NCBI RefSeq assembly: GCF_023156195.1
Contig: NZ_JAKUKA010000001.1
Location: 1,426,001 to 1,490,000, forward strand
DNA from: Chitinophaga sedimenti
GTDB lineage: Bacteria > Bacteroidota > Bacteroidia > Chitinophagales > Chitinophagaceae
Direction: 5' to 3'
Length of the DNA: 64,000 bases
Part shown: piece by piece, positions 29,620-38,716 of the stretch
How the letters are laid out: each line of letters begins with the position of its first letter
Numbering within the stretch: the first letter of the stretch is position 1
Position numbers and translations under genes: made by a program
Notes under the pieces: generated by a model
Told to the model about the DNA's origin: nothing
Seen by the model: only the letters and a program-made list of their open reading frames with translations
The model's database searches: none

Positions 29620-30695
29620 ATGCAATTAGATAACGGAACAGAACATATCAAATTTAAAGCCGCAAATAAAACGTGGCGCGATCGCTGGCTGGGATGGTTA
29701 AAGCTCACCGGGAGGGTAACCGTACGTGTTTACCGCGGTTACGGCCGCGACGGGCAACTACAGCTCTTCGGCCATGTGCTCGAACTGGGTCCCATTCCCC
29801 CGAAACGTTATTCCCGCAACATTATCCGCAATTTTTTCGGGTTGATCCGTTTGTTTATCGTGCGGGCCAAACCCAATGCCCAGGTAACTCTCACCTGGCA
29901 GGGGAAAGTGATCAGGGCTACCACGGCGGCCGATGGCTTCTTCCACTTTCAATGGACGCCGGAGACGCCTACGGATGCCGGCTGGCATGAAGTGCGGGTA
30001 GATCATACTGCTTCCGCCGATGGCGCGGTGCTGGCCTCGGCGTCGGGGAGCATTTTCATTCCCCACCGCACACAATACGGCTGTATTTCCGACATCGACG
30101 ATACCTTCCTCATTTCTCATTCCTCTCGACTGGGCAAACGCCTGTTCGTATTGTTCACGCACAACGCCCGCACCCGCAAACCGTTCGACGGCGTGGTAGA
30201 GCACTACCGGATGCTGAGTTATGCAGGCAGCCACGAAGATACGCCCAACCCATTCTTTTATGTGAGCAGCAGCGAATGGAACCTGTTCGACTATATTACT
30301 GAATTTACCCGAACGCATAAGCTGCCGCATGGCGTGTTCCTGCTCAGCCAGATGAAACATTGGTACCAGCTGCTGAAAACCGGCCAGAACAAGCACGGCA
30401 CCAAGTTTACCCGTATCACCCGTATCCTCGAAAGTTATCCCAACATGCGCTTCGTGCTGCTGGGCGACGATAGCCAGGAAGACCCCAACATCTACGAAGC
30501 CGTCGTGAAACATTTCCGCAAACAGATCATCTGTGTATACCTGCGGCATGTCAGCAAAAGAATCACCACCATGTAATGGAAGTGGCTGATCGCATCGAAA
30601 CGGCCGGCGTACATTGTTGTTACTTCAAGCACAGCGAAGAAGCGATTGCCCATTCGTTACGCATTGGCCTGGTAGAAAAGCAGGTGAGTATTTAA
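29620..30695 (+). CDS. APP1-type phosphatidate phosphatase (DUF2183), frameshifted
   Basis: About 358 residues. The catalytic core reads SDIDDTFLISHS, the DxDxT motif of haloacid-dehalogenase-like phosphatidate phosphatases, followed by PFFYVSSSEWNLFDYI and RFVLLGDDSQEDP. The N-terminal region (from MQLDNGTEHIKFKAA) is a beta-sandwich. The start is ATG 29620, and the frame is open to 29470. One G near 30575 joins the tail MEVADRIETAGVHCCYFKH to the stop at 30693-30695. It would remove the phosphate from a phospholipid such as phosphatidate, the reverse of the adjacent lipid kinase. Confidence 0.88.
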
Positions 30696-31618
30696 AAAGG
30701 CAGATACACAAAACGCGTGACCGGGTACTGGTCGGTGATCATCAGCACGCCCTGTTTGTATTGCAGGATGCCTTCCCAGTTATCGCAGCCCCACATGAAT
30801 GGTGCCGTGGGCGTTACCGTAATTCCCTGGTCAGTGACGTTTATTTTAATCAGCCGGCCCACGCAGTCCTTCCGCCAGTCGGCCATTTTGCCATTCTCTT
30901 TTTAAGCGGAACGGTGGGTTCATACTCTTCATACTCCCCGTTGTAATAGTAATTGATACCCCACAGCTGCCCGTTTTTTTCATGCAGGTCGGTTACCCGG
31001 AAGGGAAAGGCTGTACCGGGATATCTGTGACACCGGCGAAGCTGGTGTCGATGAGCCAGGCCTTGCTGCGGTCCGCGAAGTTGTTGTATTCGAACATCAC
31101 CAGCAGTTTGTTCTGCTGCGGCAGGTAGGCGATGGCCTCATGTCCCGCTTCGGTCAATGCGGCTCCCTGCGCTTTTTTCAGTTTGGGGATGGTGATAATA
31201 TGCGCCGTGTCCATCCATATCTTTTGCCCGCAATGCGGCCACGGACCACATAGCCATTGTCGTTGTAGGATTCTGTTTCCACGCTCATGAACAGCTGGTC
31301 GCCCACAACTACGCTGCCTTCCATGCCCTGGTAACCACGGAGTTTGGCCAGCAGTTCGTACAGGTTTTCGAAGCGGTATTCGTACAAGGTGTCTTTTGGT
31401 GTTTGTCCCGCCAATACGGCATCCACATAGGCCGTGTCGATGGCATAGATGTACCGGGCCGGGTATTGCGGCATCAGTATAATGCGGTCCTGGTAAGTGG
31501 CCAGGCTTGAATATTCGTTGTTCCGGTTCGACACGGTGCAGGGCAGCGGTATGTCCGTCAGTGATGTTTGCGCACTTGCCGCGGTGCTGACCAGCAGTAA
31601 TAACAGCAGGTATTTCAT
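30692..31618 (-). CDS. Secreted protein of unknown function, frameshifted
   Basis: ATG 31618 begins a signal peptide (MKYLLLLLLVSTAASAQ). The remainder reads through three frames (PQYPARYIYAIDTAYVDAV; then HIITIPKLKKAQGAALTEAG; then GQLWGINYYYNGEYEEYEP) to a stop at 30692. The alternation of short strands suggests a beta-propeller. No family recognised. It is the last gene of the LytTR operon and overlaps the APP1 gene tail by 4 nt in the convergent direction. Confidence 0.6.
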
Positions 31619-31635
31619 CCCGCCAAAATAAGTAA

Positions 31636-32336
31636 TTACCGGCTTTTCCATTCATCAACAAATGATGAATAACTGTCGCTGATGGGTAATGCGATGCCCG
31701 AATCCAGTATAGCCTTGCGGTTGACGACTGATGTTACCCTCTGCAGCGGTACGATGTACGAGCGGTGGATCCGGCGGAACCGGGCCGGCGGGAGTTTGTC
31801 CAGCACCGCCTTTAATGTCATCAGGGTCATGACCGGCTTGCCCGTGTTGAGGTGGATGCGGATGTAGTCTTCCAGTCCCTCGATATAGGCGATATTGCGC
31901 AAATCGATTTTGACGATTTTGTATTCGGAGCGCACGAACAGGCTTTCTTCCTGGTCGGCATGCGTACCGGTTTTGTACTCGTAGTAAGTAACCGCCCGCT
32001 TCACCGCTTTGGAAAAACGTTCGTAGTCTACGGGCTTCAGCAGGTAGTCCATGGCCTCCAGCTCAAAACCTTCCACGGCGAACTTTTTATGCGCTGTAAT
32101 GAAAATGATGATGGGTTTGTGTTCCGGGAGCGCACAAGGTCCATGCCACTGATATCCGGCATATTAATATCAACAAAAAGCAGGTCGACGGGATTGTGCC
32201 GCAGGAACCCGGCGCCCGATACTGCATCCTCAAAGGTTTGCAGGAGGCGAAGGTCCGGCGACCGCGAAATGTATTCGCGGATCAATGCCAGCGAGAGTGG
32301 TTCATCGTCTATGGCGACACATTTCAACTGGGTCAT
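31636..32336 (-). CDS. LytTR-family response regulator, frameshifted
   Basis: A CheY-like receiver (KCVAIDDEPLSLALI; the phosphoacceptor Asp lies in LLFVDINMPDISG; Lys in LLKPVDYERF) is joined to a LytTR DNA-binding domain (VRSEYKIVKIDLRNIAYIEG and RRIHRSYIVPLQRV). One G near 32143 restores LVALPEHKPIIIFITAHKK. It starts 1 nt before the histidine-kinase stop, so it is its cognate output. LytTR proteins bind direct repeats. The target is not visible, though the downstream secreted gene is a candidate. Confidence 0.9.
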
Positions 32337-32337
32337 A

Positions 32338-33542
32338 TCATACCTTTAACGTGAGATCAACGGTATACACATCGTTTTCTTCCCGGATGTTCAGCAGGTA
32401 GCGGTCCTGGTACAGGTGCTCCAGCCGCTGCCGCGTGTTGGCGATGCCGATGCCGGTACGTTCAGGCGCCACAGCGGCGGCGCGGAATATCCTGTTCCGG
32501 CTGAAAAACGTAATGGTATGCTGTTCCGCGAATATACGGATAGTAATATTGGTCGGTTCGTGGTTGCTGATCCCGTATTTAAACACGTTTTCTATAAACG
32601 TCATTAATATCAGCGGTGCGATTTCTTTATGGTCCAGGTCGCCGGACACGTCAAAATCCAACTGCACCTTGCCGCCGAGGCGCAGGCGTTGCAGGGCGAT
32701 GTAGTCCCGGATACAGGCGACCTCGTCCTCCAGCGACACGTAATCTTCCGTCGCATCATCGGTAACATACCGCATGATATTGCTCAGTTTCATAATACTA
32801 TCTGCCGTATATTCATTTTTAGATATAGCCAGTGAGTAGATATTGTTCAGTGTATTAAACAGGAAGTGCGGGTTGATCTGGGCTTTCAGGAACGACAGCT
32901 CCGCATTGGCTTTGTCGGCCTCCGCCCGGGTGATGCGTTGTTCCGTCATCCGCCACTGCTTGCCCAGCTCGATGGACATGGCGAGGGTGACCAGCATTAT
33001 ATAAAGGAAGATGCTGACAACGTCGGTCCGCGGGCCGCCACCCGGCTGGCTGCCGGGGTCCGGCGGGCCAGGAAAATCACGACGACGGGCGTTCGACACA
33101 CTGTCGGGCGGATAACCGGGAAAGCCGCCATCGCCCCGGCGGTCAAACGCACCAACCCCACCACCTGGCCGGCCAGGACCGGCGTCCCCGAACGGCCCGG
33201 ATTCCCCTGCCGGAACGCCATTCCCCGGTCGGCAATGTGTTTACGCTGCAGCTGGTCGAACGGGCGCAGGTAGTACACCATGGCAAACAACGCCAGCAGT
33301 GATGCGGCATACAGCAAAAACTTCTTTTTAAGAAACAGCTGCGGCACCAGCAAGGCCGTATTCAGATAAAAGACGATGATAAAGACAAGGCAAAACTTCC
33401 AGTAGGTCCAGGAGGAGAGGAGGTCCCAGGAGGGGCCGCTACCGCGGGGACTAACGGAAAAGAGCAGGGGCAGACTCATGAAAATCAGCCATCCTGCAAT
33501 ATGTACAATGAAAGTGGACGCTTTAATCCGGAACATACGCAA
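32338..33542 (-). CDS. LytS/YehU-type sensor histidine kinase, frameshifted
   Basis: The N-terminus has three hydrophobic helices (MRMFRIKASTFIVHIAGWLIF and FCLVFIIVFYLNTALLV), a Gly/Pro-rich extracytoplasmic loop, and another helix (SIFLYIMLVTLAMSI). The cytoplasmic part is a His_kinase (PF06580 type) with FLKAQINPHFLFNTLNNIYSL, where His is the phosphorylation site, and the ATPase N box LMTFIENVFKYG. The frame breaks inside the loop around 33190. With the adjacent LytTR regulator it forms a two-component system. The signal is unknown. Confidence 0.88.
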
Positions 33543-33702
33543 AGTAATAGGTATAACCCCTTTAAAGATTCGATCTATCGGTGACCGGGCCGTATTTACC
33601 GACCAAAAAAACTTCCCCGGCGGTTGATATCCGTTATTTTATGAAGATAAATAAGTATAACGATTTCCACTGCGACTACTCATCAGTATGCCCTCCGGGT
33701 GA

Positions 33703-34278
33703 ATGAATAAAAAAATTGTTTACATGGAAAGTATTTATATTGCGCACAGAATACTCCCTGCAACATTGACGAAAGTACCGGTACATATAAGTGAAGATTA
33801 TCTGGTAGCACAATTAATCGCCGGCGATCACGAAGCCCGCACATTTGTGTATGATAAGTACTCACCCGCCCTTTACGGAGTGATCCTCCAGGTAATTCCC
33901 GAAGAGGAGCGCGCCAATGAACTACTGGTCAAGTTATTCGTACATATCTTCAGGAATGCGAAGAACTTTACAACTTCCGGCCATTTTACCCTATTCGGCT
34001 GGTTGATGAAAACTACCCGCGAATTTGTCGTGCAAGCTATACCTCCGTCCATTAGTTCGTCAGTGAACACAAAAATCCCTATACTGCGACCGAAAGAAAA
34101 TGCGTTAATGCTGTTTATGAAAAATCTGCCCGCCGATGTTCAACGTATATTTGAATTATGTTATCAGAAGGGCTTATCACAGAAAGCAGCAGCCAACGCA
34201 ACAGGACTTCCGGAAGCGGAGGTGTCTAGGCTCCTGAGGTCGTCAATGGTGGAACTAAGAAAATTTATGCAAAAGTAG
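33703..34278 (+). CDS. ECF-like RNA polymerase sigma factor
   Basis: The 191-residue protein has a region-2-like helix set (YLVAQLIAGDHEARTFVYDK, with KLFVHIFRNAKNFT) and a region-4 helix-turn-helix (KGLSQKAAANATGLPEAEVSRLLR). There is no regulatory extension. It starts at ATG 33703, with an alternative at 33724. It directly precedes its likely anti-sigma factor, whose GTG follows the TAG with no gap. It probably drives an outer-membrane uptake or envelope response regulon. Confidence 0.78.
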   Translation: MNKKIVYMESIYIAHRILPATLTKVPVHISEDYLVAQLIAGDHEARTFVYDKYSPALYGVILQVIPEEERANELLVKLFVHIFRNAKNFTTSGHFTLFGWLMKTTREFVVQAIPPSISSSVNTKIPILRPKENALMLFMKNLPADVQRIFELCYQKGLSQKAAANATGLPEAEVSRLLRSSMVELRKFMQK

Positions 34279-34743
34279 GTGGAAATCAAAGAATACATAG
34301 ACAGTGGAATTATCGAGAGCTACTTGCTGGGACTTGCAACACCTGAAGAGGAGTTGGAGTTACAGCAACTCAGAAGGGTGTTTCCCGAACTGAATGTAGA
34401 AATTGCGATAACCGAAAGAAAGCTGGAGAAACTGGCTTTCGAAGATGCCGTAGAGCCGCCCGCCCTCGCCTGGGATAATATTATACAAAGGATTACCTGG
34501 GAAGAAACCAACCGTGACTACGGCCGTACACGCAAAAAGGACTCCAGTAATATTCATATTCACATGGCGCCCCGTAAAGATGACCTCATCACGGTGCACA
34601 AATATTGGAAATACGCTTTCATCTGTATTTTCATCTTATCCAAACTATTCCTGATAGGCGCTATCATTTACGGGTTGAAATATTACCGCGAGCTGAAAAG
34701 TCAGCCTGCCCAAACCCCCACCCAGCAGGAGCAAACCCGGTAA
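34279..34743 (+). CDS. Probable anti-sigma factor, single-pass membrane protein
   Basis: A small protein of 154 residues. Residues 1-70 are a helical cytoplasmic region (IESYLLGLATPEEELELQQL), like the sigma-binding part of RskA-type anti-sigma factors. A single hydrophobic helix (YAFICIFILSKLFLIGAIIYG) follows, then a Gln/Pro-rich tail that lies across the membrane. It starts with GTG immediately after the sigma factor stop. There is no FecR domain and no adjacent TonB receptor, so the signal is not evident. Confidence 0.7.
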   Translation: MEIKEYIDSGIIESYLLGLATPEEELELQQLRRVFPELNVEIAITERKLEKLAFEDAVEPPALAWDNIIQRITWEETNRDYGRTRKKDSSNIHIHMAPRKDDLITVHKYWKYAFICIFILSKLFLIGAIIYGLKYYRELKSQPAQTPTQQEQTR

Positions 34744-34750
34744 ATCTTCT

Positions 34751-34981
34751 TTACAACCACTTTTCAATGCTTTCCGCTATTTTCTGCAAAAGCGGCACGT
34801 CCGGATTTTTATAGTCGGCCGGCACCATCGCGCGCAGGTTATTTTCCTCATCGGGCTCAAACGTAATGCGGCTTTCCCCGATATACACGATAAATTGCGC
34901 CGTGTAACCCACCAGCGCCGGTTGTACTTCAAAAGTTTGTTCCGTTCCTTTGTGGGAAATCTTTAACAGAAAGGGATCCAT
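34751..34981 (-). CDS. Small hypothetical protein
   Basis: At 76 residues it starts MDPFLLKISHKGTEQTF and ends IAESIEKWL. It appears to be a small beta-rich fold with a C-terminal helix, without signal peptide or motifs. It follows the DinB gene by 12 nt on the same strand, so the two are likely cotranscribed. The frame shows sensible codon use, so I think it is real. Function unknown. Confidence 0.65.
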   Translation of the reverse strand: MDPFLLKISHKGTEQTFEVQPALVGYTAQFIVYIGESRITFEPDEENNLRAMVPADYKNPDVPLLQKIAESIEKWL

Positions 34982-34993
34982 GCGGCAAATATA

Positions 34994-35461
34994 CTATGCC
35001 GCGGCGTATTTGTGCAGCAATACGATCTGTCCCAGGTGGTACCCTGCATGCACCACCACACCACGGATGTAGTAATAAGAGCTATGCTGCGTATTGGGCA
35101 CCAGGCCATAGAGTTTGTCTTCCGGGTAATTACGCACGGTTTCCGCCATCAGCTGAAAGGAATGCTCCAGCCGTTGCAGCGTATTATACCAGTTTTCTTC
35201 GTTCGTATTTTCAGGCAGATAAAAGTCGGGCAGGTCGCCTTCCTGGTCTGGCTGCTCGCCCCGCAGTTTGCGCATCACGTTCTGGTGCCAGAATATCAGG
35301 TGATTCACGATTTCCCAGGTGTTGTTGGAACCGTTAAGGCGGTAAGTTGCCTGCTCCGGCGTAAGCTCCTGCAAATGCTCAAGCAGCGTTACATCCAGCC
35401 AGGGCTGCCCGCTGTATATATGTTCCAGTGCTTCTGCGAGTACAATCACGTGTGATGACAT
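34994..35461 (-). CDS. DinB family protein
   Basis: About 155 residues starting at ATG 35461 (MSSHVIVLAEALEHIY). The four-helix DinB bundle is indicated by WEIVNHLIFWHQN, with His early, and by VHAGYHLGQIVLLH, where the HAGYHLGQI motif supplies metal-binding His. Members are metal-dependent, thiol-linked enzymes or damage-inducible proteins. The specific reaction cannot be read from the sequence. The nearby small gene is probably in the same transcript. Confidence 0.85.
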   Translation of the reverse strand: MSSHVIVLAEALEHIYSGQPWLDVTLLEHLQELTPEQATYRLNGSNNTWEIVNHLIFWHQNVMRKLRGEQPDQEGDLPDFYLPENTNEENWYNTLQRLEHSFQLMAETVRNYPEDKLYGLVPNTQHSSYYYIRGVVVHAGYHLGQIVLLHKYAAA

Positions 35462-35528
35462 ACAAACTATTTTTATACGACGTGTGATCCAACAATTATG
35501 CCTTATTTTTAGCAAAACAATCTACGTT

Positions 35529-37166
35529 ATGGACCATCAGCAACTGGAAATTAATAAGAATGAAGACCAAATGCGTTTAATGGTGAGCACCATGAAACAA
35601 CGCCTCGCCGTGATAGAACAGGGTGGCGGCAAGAAAAGCCTCGAAAAAGTTAAACAGCGCGGCAAACTCAACGCCCGCGAACGCATCAGTTACCTCATCG
35701 ATGCGAACAGCACCTTTACTGAAATTGGCGCTTTTGCGGCGTACGACATGTACACCGAACATGGTGGTTGTCCCGCCGCGGGCACCGTAGCCGGCTTAGG
35801 CTACATCGCCGGCCGCCAGTGCATGATCATTGCGAACGATATGACCGTGAAAGCCGGCGCCTGGTTCCCGCTCACGGGCAAAAAGAACCTGCGCCTGCAG
35901 GAAATCGCCATGGAGAACAGGCTGCCTGTTATTTACCTGGTAGACAGCGCCGGGGTGTATTTGCCCATGCAGGATGAAATATTCCCGGATAAAGAGCACT
36001 TTGGCCGCATTTTCCGCAACAACGCCCGCATGAGCGCCATGGGTATTACCCAGATCGCTGCCGTGATGGGCAGCTGCGTGGCCGGCGGGGCCTACCTGCC
36101 TATCATGAGCGACGAAGTGCTGATGGTAGAAGGCAACGGCTCCATCTTTTTGGCCGGGCCTTACCTGGTAAAAGCCGCTATCGGTGAAGACGTAGACGCA
36201 GAAACACTCGGCGGCGCCGTTACCCACACAGAAATTTCCGGTATCGCGGACTATAAGTTCAAAACCGACGAGGAGTGCCTCGACCAGATCAAAAAGATCG
36301 TTGGCAAACTGGGTAAACCGGAAGACGCCGGTTTTGACCGTATCGCGCCTGTGGCGCCCGCTAAATCGCCGGAGGATATTTACAGCATCATTCCCCGCGA
36401 CGGCAGCAAACCTTATGATATGGTTGAGCTGATTGAGCGCATCGTCGACAATTCAGCATTCGATCAGTATAAAGAAGATTATGGCAAGAGCATTTTATGC
36501 GGATATGCGCGGATAGACGGCTGGGCCGTAGGCATCGTGGCCAACCAGCGCAAAATCGTGAAAAGTCGTAAAGGCGAAATGCAGATGGGCGGCGTAATTT
36601 ATAACGACAGCGCGGACAAAGCCGCCCGTTTCATCATGAACTGCAACCAAAAGAAAATCCCCCTGGTGTTTTTGCAGGACGTAACCGGCTTTATGGTCGG
36701 CAGTCGCAGCGAACATGCCGGCATCATTAAAGATGGGGCCAAACTGGTAAATGCCGTGTCCAACTCCGTGGTGCCCAAAATCACCATTATTGTGGGCAAC
36801 TCTTACGGCGCCGGCAACTACGCCATGTGTGGCAAGGCCTACGATCCGCGTTTCATTTACGCCTGGCCCAGCGCCAAAATTGCGGTAATGGGCGGGGAGC
36901 AGGCCGCAAAAACATTGTTGCAGATACAGGTGGCATCGCTGAAAGCGAAGAACCAAACCATCTCGCCCGAAGAAGAAGCGAACCTGCTGAAAACCATTAC
37001 CGATAAATACAATGCCCAGACCACGCCCTATTATGCGGCCGCCAGACTTTGGGTAGATGCAATCATTGACCCGGGAGAAACGCGTAACATTATCTCCGAA
37101 TCGTTGAAAGCCGCCAACCAGGCGCCGGTGGAAGAAGCGTTCCGCACAGGTGTGATACAGGTATAA
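35529..37166 (+). CDS. Acyl-CoA carboxylase beta subunit (carboxyltransferase)
   Basis: The biotin-dependent carboxyltransferase subunit that moves CO2 from biotin to an acyl-CoA such as propionyl- or methylcrotonyl-CoA. The start is ATG 35529. Both crotonase-fold halves are present: VAGLGYIAGRQCMIIANDMT, LVDSAGVYLPMQDEIFPD and MGSCVAGGAYLPIM in the N half, and LVFLQDVTGFMVGSRSEHAG with GNSYGAGNYAMCGKAYDPRF in the C half. The length (about 546) is normal. The matching biotin carboxylase/carrier subunit is not next to it. Which acyl-CoA it uses is uncertain. Confidence 0.92.
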   Translation: MDHQQLEINKNEDQMRLMVSTMKQRLAVIEQGGGKKSLEKVKQRGKLNARERISYLIDANSTFTEIGAFAAYDMYTEHGGCPAAGTVAGLGYIAGRQCMIIANDMTVKAGAWFPLTGKKNLRLQEIAMENRLPVIYLVDSAGVYLPMQDEIFPDKEHFGRIFRNNARMSAMGITQIAAVMGSCVAGGAYLPIMSDEVLMVEGNGSIFLAGPYLVKAAIGEDVDAETLGGAVTHTEISGIADYKFKTDEECLDQIKKIVGKLGKPEDAGFDRIAPVAPAKSPEDIYSIIPRDGSKPYDMVELIERIVDNSAFDQYKEDYGKSILCGYARIDGWAVGIVANQRKIVKSRKGEMQMGGVIYNDSADKAARFIMNCNQKKIPLVFLQDVTGFMVGSRSEHAGIIKDGAKLVNAVSNSVVPKITIIVGNSYGAGNYAMCGKAYDPRFIYAWPSAKIAVMGGEQAAKTLLQIQVASLKAKNQTISPEEEANLLKTITDKYNAQTTPYYAAARLWVDAIIDPGETRNIISESLKAANQAPVEEAFRTGVIQV

Positions 37167-37213
37167 GGCTTTCGATATTTTCTGTTATTTTTGCCCGCTT
37201 AACTCAGGAAATT

Positions 37214-37684
37214 TTGGCAAACCAGCAATTGATTATTTATACAGACGGTTCTTCGAGAGGCAATCCCGGTCCGGGCGGTTATGGTGTAGTAATGTTGTGG
37301 GGCAGCCTGCGTAAAGAAATGGCGCAGGGCTACCGCAAAACCACCAACAACCGAATGGAGTTGCTGGCCGTGATTGTGGCGCTGGAAGCGTTAAAGAAGG
37401 ATGGGCAGGATATCATCATTTACACCGACAGCCAGTATGTGGTAAACTCCGTAGAAAAGGGATGGATATGGAGTTGGGTGAAAATCGGGTTTAAGGATAA
37501 GAAAAACAAAGACCTGTGGCAGCGGTTCATCCCGCTGTACCGCAAACATAAAATCAAGTTTGTCTGGGTGAAAGGCCATGCCACCAATGCCGAAAACAAC
37601 CGTTGCGATATCCTCGCCACCGAGGCGGCAGACAGTGGCCATCACCTGGTAGACATTGGCTACGAAAACGGCGACGGCAATTAA
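37214..37684 (+). CDS. rnhA: Ribonuclease HI
   Basis: The 156-residue protein carries the DEDD metal residues of RNase HI: Asp in IYTDGSSRGNPGPGGYG, Glu in NNRMELLAV, Asp in IYTDSQYVVNSV and Asp in NNRCDILA. It cleaves the RNA strand of RNA-DNA hybrids. The start codon is TTG 37214, since no ATG lies in frame upstream. TATTTTTG at 37186-37193 could be a -7 element but lacks a clear upstream box. A basic handle helix region is present (GWIWSWVKIGFKDKKNK). Confidence 0.93.
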   Translation: MANQQLIIYTDGSSRGNPGPGGYGVVMLWGSLRKEMAQGYRKTTNNRMELLAVIVALEALKKDGQDIIIYTDSQYVVNSVEKGWIWSWVKIGFKDKKNKDLWQRFIPLYRKHKIKFVWVKGHATNAENNRCDILATEAADSGHHLVDIGYENGDGN

Positions 37685-37692
37685 TATAACTC

Positions 37693-38716
37693 ATGGACCG
37701 CAAGCATTTTTATCCTCTCTTGTTACCGCTGGCGCGACATTGCCCGCGCTCGGCGCCGTGGCGGAATTAACCGCGGAAGACCATCCGGTTACGATACCGC
37801 CTTACCTGAAAAAAGGCAGCGTAATCGGCATAACGTCGCCTGCTGGCCACATTACCCGCGAAGAAATAATGCCATCGGTACAGCTGATGGAAAGCTGGGG
37901 ATGGAAGGTGCAGATCGGCAGTACTATCGGCAAAGCAGATTACAGTTTTGGTGGTACCGATGAAGAACGCTGCCGGGACCTGCAACGTATGCTGGACGAT
38001 CCCAAAGTGGCTGCCATTATGTGCGCACGTGGCGGTTACGGTTGCGCGCGTATCATCGACAAACTGAATTTCGGGAAATTTAAGCGCCATCCCAAATGGG
38101 TGATCGGCTTTAGTGATATTACTGCGTTGCACAGCCACATTGCCCGGCAGTGTGGCATTGCAACGCTGCACTCCAAGATGTGCAACAGTTTTCCCATTGA
38201 TTTCGGCGGAACAGACAGCATGGTGCAGGCCACCATCTTGTCTATCCGCGATGCGCTGATGGGTAATACCATGCATTATACCGCTGCTGCAGACCCGAAG
38301 AATCGCCTGGGTAAAGCGCAGGGCATACTCGTAGGCGGCAATCTCTCCATGCTTGTCAGCGTGGCTGGTACCCGCTCCGAAATGAACACAAGGGGCAAAA
38401 TTCTGTTCCTGGAAGAAGTGGGCGAGTACCTGTACAGCCTCGACCGCATGATGGGCAACCTGCAACGTTCCGGCAAGCTGGATGCCCTCGAAGGACTGAT
38501 TATCGGCGCTTCAACCGTGTTAAGCCCGACGATCCCGGCGAAGAATTCGGTCGTACGTTGTACGATATCGTGTTCGAAAAAGTAAAAGACTACCACTACC
38601 CGGTGTGCTTCAATTTCCCCGTAGGGCACCAGCGCAATAATTATGCGCTTAAATGCGGCGTCAGCCACCGGCTCGAAGTAACGGCCGGCGGCGTAAAGCT
38701 GGATGAAGTACGCTAA
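37693..38716 (+). CDS. LD-carboxypeptidase (S66 family), frameshifted
   Basis: Serine peptidase that removes the terminal D-Ala from murein tetrapeptides during peptidoglycan recycling. The motifs CARGGYGCARI, VIGFSDITALHSH (nucleophile Ser), FLEEVGEYLYSLDRM (catalytic Glu) and FPVGHQRNNYAL (catalytic His) are all visible. One missing T in the T5 run near 37703 restores MDRKHFLSSLVTAGATLPAL, a signal peptide. One missing G near 38515 restores IIGGFNRVKPDDPGEEFG. The stop is 38714-38716. The exported form would be periplasmic. Confidence 0.88.

Noticed and set aside
37186-37193. TATTTTTG upstream of rnhA as a promoter
   Set aside because: The -7-like box is good, but no TTG/TTTG box lies 19-21 nt upstream. 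It was kept only as a remark in the gene entry.
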